Shown: positions 60,013-64,000 of the stretch, piece by piece
Numbering within the stretch: the first letter of the stretch is position 1
How the letters are laid out: each line of letters begins with the position of its first letter
Origin: Brevibacillus laterosporus
Lineage (GTDB): Bacteria > Bacillota > Bacilli > Brevibacillales > Brevibacillaceae
Direction of reading: 5' to 3'
Length of the DNA: 64,000 nt
Assembly: GCA_007833815.1 (NCBI GenBank)
Contig: CP033464.1
Location: 1,497,501 to 1,561,500, forward strand
Translations under genes and position numbers: made by a program
Notes under the pieces: generated by a model
What the model was told of the DNA's origin: nothing
The model's database searches: none
Seen by the model: the letters and a program-made list of their open reading frames with translations, nothing else

Positions 60013-60858
60013 TTGCCAGAAATTGCAATTGTAACAGATAGCACCAGTTATATTCCAAAAGAGCTTCAAGAAGAATTGCAGATTACAGTAGTACCTCTGC
60101 AAGTAGTATATGGAAACGTGGCGTATCGCGAAGAAGTAGAATTAACGGAAGCTGATTTTTACGTAAAGCTAAAAACGAGCGATCAGTTACCAACGACGTC
60201 CCAGCCACCTATTGGGGAATTTTTGGAAACCTATATGAATTTATCTAAAACACACAAGCGAGTAATTGCTATTCATATGTCAAGTGGTATTAGTGGAACC
60301 TATCAGGGGTCAGTAACGGCAACCACTATGGTCGACGATTTTCCAATCGATGTAATTGACTCTGAGATTACTACATATGCGTTGGGTGCTGTTGTTGTGG
60401 AAGCGGCTAGAATGGCACAAGCAGGTAATTCGAGAGAAGAGATTTTAGAGCGTATTGAATACATACGTGCGCAAATGAAAACGTACTTTTTAGTCGAGGA
60501 TCTAGATTTCTTGTACCGAGGAGGTCGCTTATCGACTGCTCAATTGATGCTGGGCAACATGCTAAAAATCAAGCCGATCCTTACATTTGAGAATAAAAAA
60601 ATCGTTCCTTATCAGAAGGTGAGAACGCGCGTTAAAGCAAAGGCTGGGATCATGGAATTGTTCGAAGCGGATGCTAAAGTGGGCAAACCTATACAGCTTT
60701 CCATCATCCAGGCGCAAGTTCAAGGAGAAGCAGAGGAATGGAGAACGTACATTGAATCTACTTATCCACATGTTTCTGTTACGATAAGTCACTTTGGCCC
60801 GGTTATTGCTACTCATGTAGGGCCAGGAGCTATTGGATTAACTTGGTATTATAAATAA
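60013..60858 (+). CDS. DegV-family fatty-acid-binding protein
   Basis: DegV proteins bind fatty acids and supply them to fatty-acid kinase FakA in Firmicutes. The 281-residue protein has IVTDSTSYIPKEL near the start, the ligand-binding PTTSQPPIGEF and SSGISGTYQGS, and a C-terminal SHFGPVIATHVGPGAIG. The start is TTG 60013, eight bases after GGAGGG; an ATG at 59989 would make the protein eight residues longer and leave the strong site unused. The paralogue (FakB1/FakB2-type or other) cannot be told from the sequence. Confidence 0.92.
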   Translation: MPEIAIVTDSTSYIPKELQEELQITVVPLQVVYGNVAYREEVELTEADFYVKLKTSDQLPTTSQPPIGEFLETYMNLSKTHKRVIAIHMSSGISGTYQGSVTATTMVDDFPIDVIDSEITTYALGAVVVEAARMAQAGNSREEILERIEYIRAQMKTYFLVEDLDFLYRGGRLSTAQLMLGNMLKIKPILTFENKKIVPYQKVRTRVKAKAGIMELFEADAKVGKPIQLSIIQAQVQGEAEEWRTYIESTYPHVSVTISHFGPVIATHVGPGAIGLTWYYK

Positions 60859-60863
60859 GGTAG

Positions 60864-60903
60864 AATGCCGTTTTGCTGAAAGAAGAGCAAGCGGCGTTTT
60901 TTT
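60864..60903 (+). terminator. degV terminator
   Basis: AATGCCGTTTTGCT pairs with AGCAAGCGGCGTTT around a loop of eight bases; a run of seven Ts follows. Confidence 0.9.
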
Positions 60904-60981
60904 AACGGATAGGAAACGATATAAGAAAGGAGAAAACCTACTTTCGTGCTTTAGAGAAAAAAAGAAAAAAGGTTGGTCAAA

Positions 60982-61011
60982 TTGACTAACCTTAGATTTT
61001 TCAAGTAATAT
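60982..61011 (+). promoter_or_regulatory. gatCAB promoter
   Basis: A -35 TTGACT (60982-60987) and -10 TAATAT (61006-61011) lie 18 bases apart. The -35 sits in a hairpin (AAGGTTGGTCAA / TTGACTAACCTT) that may act as a second stop for upstream transcription. Confidence 0.5.
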
Positions 61012-61059
61012 CAATGTTATGTAGAAACGTACAACTAGGTAATTTGGAGGTGGAGAAAG

Positions 61060-61350
61060 ATGAGTACGATTTCCCGACAAGAAGTGGAACACGTGGCTAA
61101 ATTGGCACGACTTCGTTTAACGGAAGAAGAAGCGGAGCGCTATACACGTGAATTGGATGCGATTTTAAATTTTGCTGCCCAACTAAACGAATTGGATACT
61201 ACCAATGTGAAGCCGACTAGTCATGCATTTGACGTACGTAACGTTATGCGTCCTGACGTTAACCGTCCTTCCGTATCTAATGAAGAAGCACTGCGTAATG
61301 CGCCGGATCAAGAAGAAGGACAGTTCAAGGTACCAGCTGTTTTTGAATAG
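61060..61350 (+). CDS. gatC: Asp-tRNA(Asn)/Glu-tRNA(Gln) amidotransferase subunit C
   Basis: GatC is the small scaffold subunit of the amidotransferase that makes Gln-tRNA(Gln) (and Asn-tRNA(Asn)). The 96-residue protein has the family pattern [36 protein letters not shown] and RPDVNRPS. The ATG follows GGAGGTGG. It starts the gatCAB operon. Confidence 0.96.
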   Translation: MSTISRQEVEHVAKLARLRLTEEEAERYTRELDAILNFAAQLNELDTTNVKPTSHAFDVRNVMRPDVNRPSVSNEEALRNAPDQEEGQFKVPAVFE

Positions 61351-61370
61351 GAGAGAAAGGGGGAGACATT

Positions 61371-62849
61371 GTGTCCCTATTTGATAAACGCTTAGCAGAT
61401 ATACATAGCGAGCTTAAAAGGAAAGAGCTATCTGTAACAGATTTAGCTAATGAATCGCTCGCACGCATCCGTGAAGTAGACAAGGATGTACAAGCGACCT
61501 TGCTCGTTGATGAGGAGGCTGCTCTTAGTCAAGCAAGAGCAATGGATGAAAAGCTAGCTCAAGGCACAGAGGACCTCGGCCTCTTGTTCGGCCTTCCAGC
61601 TGGTGTGAAGGATAATATCGTAACAAAAGGGTTGAAAACGACATGCGCGAGCAAGCTTTTGTCCAACTATGATCCTATCTATGATGGAACAGTTAGCCAA
61701 AAGTTGAAGGAAGCCGACGCACTTGTGTTTGCTAAATTAAACATGGACGAATTCGCAATGGGTGGCTCTAACGAGAACTCTGGTTTCTATCCAACGCGCA
61801 ATCCGTGGAATTTGGAGTATGTACCGGGTGGTTCGAGCGGCGGATCTGCTGCTGCGATGGCAGCTCGCCAATTCTTCTTTACACTTGGATCGGATACAGG
61901 TGGTTCTATTCGACAACCAGCGGCTTTCTGCGGTGTGGTTGGTTTGAAGCCAACTTATGGACGTGTATCTCGTTATGGCCTGGTATCCTACGCATCGTCA
62001 CTTGATCAGATCGGACCGCTGACGAAAAACGTAGAGGATTCAGCTTTTGTTTTACAAGCCATTGCAGGTCATGATACTTACGATTCTACTTCGGCTGACG
62101 TGGAAGTCCCTGATTATCTATCTGCCCTGACAGGTGATGTAAAAGGACTGCGTATCGCGGTACCAAAAGAATTACTAGGAGAAGGTATTGATCCACAGGT
62201 TCGTGATTCGGTACTAGCGGCTTTAAAACAATTGGAAAGCATGGGGGCTGTTTGGAGTGAGGTATCTATGCCGCACACAAAATATGCCGTACCAGCTTAT
62301 TACCTGTTGGCTTCATCAGAGGCTTCTTCTAACCTAGCACGTTTTGATGGTGTTCGTTATGGTGTACGCGCTGATAATGCGGAAAACCTGTTGGATCTGT
62401 ACATGGAATCTCGCAGCCAAGGTTTTGGTGCAGAGGTCAAACGTCGTATTATGCTAGGGACATATGCCCTGTCTTCTGGTTACTATGATGCTTTCTATAA
62501 AAAGGCACAACAAGTGCGTACTTTGATTATTCAAGACTTTGAAGAAATCTTTGCGAACTTTGACATTGTGTTACATCCGACTACACCTTGCCCAGCTTTT
62601 AAACTTGGTGAAAAAATGAATGATCCTGTACAAATGTTCCTAGAGGATATTTGCACAGTAACGGTAAACTTAGCTGGTCTTCCGGCTATTTCTGTTCCAT
62701 GTGGTTTCTCCGATAACGGATTGCCAATTGGTTTGCAAATGATTGGTAAAGCATTTGACGAATCCACGATTCTACGTGCGGCACATGCGTACGAGCAATC
62801 AACTAATCTGTTCCCGAACAAGCCACAATTGGGAAGGGAGGAAGTGTAA
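61371..62849 (+). CDS. gatA: amidotransferase subunit A (amidase)
   Basis: GatA hydrolyses glutamine and channels ammonia to GatB. The 492-residue amidase-signature protein has the Ser-cisSer-Lys set: Lys in [10 protein letters not shown], the cis-Ser in [13 protein letters not shown] and the nucleophile Ser in [16 protein letters not shown]. The start is GTG 61371 after AAAGGGGGAG. It ends one base before gatB. Confidence 0.97.
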   Translation: MSLFDKRLADIHSELKRKELSVTDLANESLARIREVDKDVQATLLVDEEAALSQARAMDEKLAQGTEDLGLLFGLPAGVKDNIVTKGLKTTCASKLLSNYDPIYDGTVSQKLKEADALVFAKLNMDEFAMGGSNENSGFYPTRNPWNLEYVPGGSSGGSAAAMAARQFFFTLGSDTGGSIRQPAAFCGVVGLKPTYGRVSRYGLVSYASSLDQIGPLTKNVEDSAFVLQAIAGHDTYDSTSADVEVPDYLSALTGDVKGLRIAVPKELLGEGIDPQVRDSVLAALKQLESMGAVWSEVSMPHTKYAVPAYYLLASSEASSNLARFDGVRYGVRADNAENLLDLYMESRSQGFGAEVKRRIMLGTYALSSGYYDAFYKKAQQVRTLIIQDFEEIFANFDIVLHPTTPCPAFKLGEKMNDPVQMFLEDICTVTVNLAGLPAISVPCGFSDNGLPIGLQMIGKAFDESTILRAAHAYEQSTNLFPNKPQLGREEV

Positions 62850-62850
62850 C

Positions 62851-64000
62851 ATGAGCCAAAAATTCGAAACGGTCATTGGTTTGGAAGTTCACGCTGAATT
62901 ATCTACCAATAGTAAAATTTTCTGCGGTTGCAAAACCGAGTTCGGTGCACCACCTAATACACACACATGCCCGATTTGTTTAGGACATCCGGGTGTTTTA
63001 CCGGTGTTGAACCAGCAAGCATTAGAATTCGCGGTGAAGGCTTCCTTAGCGATCAACTGCGAAATTTCCCGTGATACAAAATTTGATCGTAAAAACTATT
63101 TCTACCCGGATCTTCCTAAAGCTTATCAAATCTCGCAATTTGACCAACCGGTGGGGACGAACGGGTGGATTGATATTGAAGTAAATGGAAAAACCAAACG
63201 TATTCGTATCAATCGTCTGCATTTGGAAGAGGATGCTGGTAAATTGACGCACTGCGAATACGGAAGTGGTACGATGATGGACTATAACCGTGTAGGTGTG
63301 CCGTTGGTGGAGATTGTAACAGAGCCAGATATCAGTTCACCAGAAGAGGCAAAAGCGTATTTGGAGAAGCTAAAAGCGATCATTCAATATACAGAGGTAT
63401 CTGATGTGAAAATGGAGCAAGGTTCTCTTCGCTGCGATGCCAACGTTTCAATTCGCCCTGTAGGCGAGACCAAGTTAGGTACAAAAACGGAATTGAAGAA
63501 CATGAACTCCTTCCGTAACGTACAAGCTGCTTTGGAATACGAGGTGAAACGTCAGGAAGAAGTCGTTCAAGACGGTGGAGAAATTAAGCAGGTAACGCTA
63601 CGCTGGGATGATGCTAACAAAAAAACCATCGTAATGCGTTCTAAGGAAGAGGCGCATGACTATCGTTATTTCCCAGACCCTGATCTGGTGAACGTAACGA
63701 TTACGGATGAAATGATTGAGCGTATCAAAGCCTCAATTCCGGAATTACCAGATGCTCGTCAGGCACGTTATGTCGAGCAATATGGTCTATCTACATCTGA
63801 TGCAGAAGTTATTACCATGACACGTGAGTCTGCTGATTTCTTTGATGCGTCAGTAGCAACAGGTGCTGATCCCAAGACAGTTGCTAACTTTTTAATGGTT
63901 GATCTGTTCGGATATCTAAATGCAGGCAATCTTGAATTCTCCGATGTCAAAATGACTCCTGTGGGTCTGGGGGAAATGGTGAAGCTGATCGAAAAGGGCA
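62851..64000 (+). CDS. gatB: amidotransferase subunit B (partial, 5' part)
   Basis: GatB is the kinase/transamidase subunit that phosphorylates and amidates the misacylated tRNA. The first 383 codons are in the window; the usual length is about 476 residues, so the end lies outside. Seen are [15 protein letters not shown], the zinc Cys set (FCGCKTEF and CPICLGHPG), [13 protein letters not shown] and EEDAGKL. The ATG at 62851 is one base after the gatA stop with GGGAGGAAG upstream. Confidence 0.97.
   Translation, partial: MSQKFETVIGLEVHAELSTNSKIFCGCKTEFGAPPNTHTCPICLGHPGVLPVLNQQALEFAVKASLAINCEISRDTKFDRKNYFYPDLPKAYQISQFDQPVGTNGWIDIEVNGKTKRIRINRLHLEEDAGKLTHCEYGSGTMMDYNRVGVPLVEIVTEPDISSPEEAKAYLEKLKAIIQYTEVSDVKMEQGSLRCDANVSIRPVGETKLGTKTELKNMNSFRNVQAALEYEVKRQEEVVQDGGEIKQVTLRWDDANKKTIVMRSKEEAHDYRYFPDPDLVNVTITDEMIERIKASIPELPDARQARYVEQYGLSTSDAEVITMTRESADFFDASVATGADPKTVANFLMVDLFGYLNAGNLEFSDVKMTPVGLGEMVKLIEKG

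Overview
The window looks like a chromosomal segment of a sporulating Gram-positive bacterium of the Brevibacillus type. The moderate-to-low G+C content by eye resembles the B. laterosporus group more than the higher-G+C Brevibacillus species; this assignment is inference from protein character and gene order, not from a database search. I recognise two gene-order blocks known from Bacillus subtilis. One is yeaC-yeaD-yebA-guaA-pbuG-purEKB...purHD. The other is yerA-yerB-yerC-pcrB-pcrA-ligA-yerH...gatCAB. Both are interrupted here by genes on either strand. I see no phage, insertion sequence or CRISPR array.

Layout. Bases 1-742 are the 3' end of a 23S rRNA gene, followed directly (no 5S gene between) by 13 tRNA genes (804-2020). 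Bases 2502-6924 hold a MoxR ATPase / DUF58 / transglutaminase operon. Bases 7213-31559 hold the purine biosynthesis region: guaA, the purine permease pbuG, then the de novo pathway in three separate transcription units, purEKB, purCSQLFMN and purHD. The first gap (13.6-18.0 kb) holds four minus-strand genes: a hypothetical membrane-anchored protein, a secreted matrixin-type metalloprotease, an M29 aminopeptidase and an iron alcohol dehydrogenase. The second gap (25.0-28.7 kb) holds a SpoVIF-like protein with a probable frameshift, the oxygen sensor HemAT, two small membrane proteins (one only 49 residues) and an SDR-like oxidoreductase. pbuG, purE, purC and purH each carry PurR-type boxes upstream, usually as an inverted pair with cores about 30 bases apart, so the pathway is physically split but probably still co-regulated.

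Bases 31.6-52 kb carry the yer/pcr/lig block with an inserted branched-chain amino acid ABC transporter (livJHMGF), a GH18 lipoprotein and a two-component system. Bases 52-60.9 kb carry rocA behind a textbook sigma-54 promoter, an HTH-TPR regulator, a membrane chemoreceptor, phosphatidylserine decarboxylase, a GNAT acetyltransferase, an ECF-type sigma factor and a DegV protein. The window ends in gatCAB (gatB cut by the edge).

How the genes work together. The purine genes make IMP (purCSQLFMN, purEKB, purHD), GuaA turns XMP into GMP, and PbuG imports bases. PcrA, LigA and the tRNA, rRNA and GatCAB genes are core information processing. LivJHMGF and RocA handle amino acid uptake and arginine/proline catabolism. 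HemAT and the second chemoreceptor would feed a chemotaxis system encoded elsewhere.
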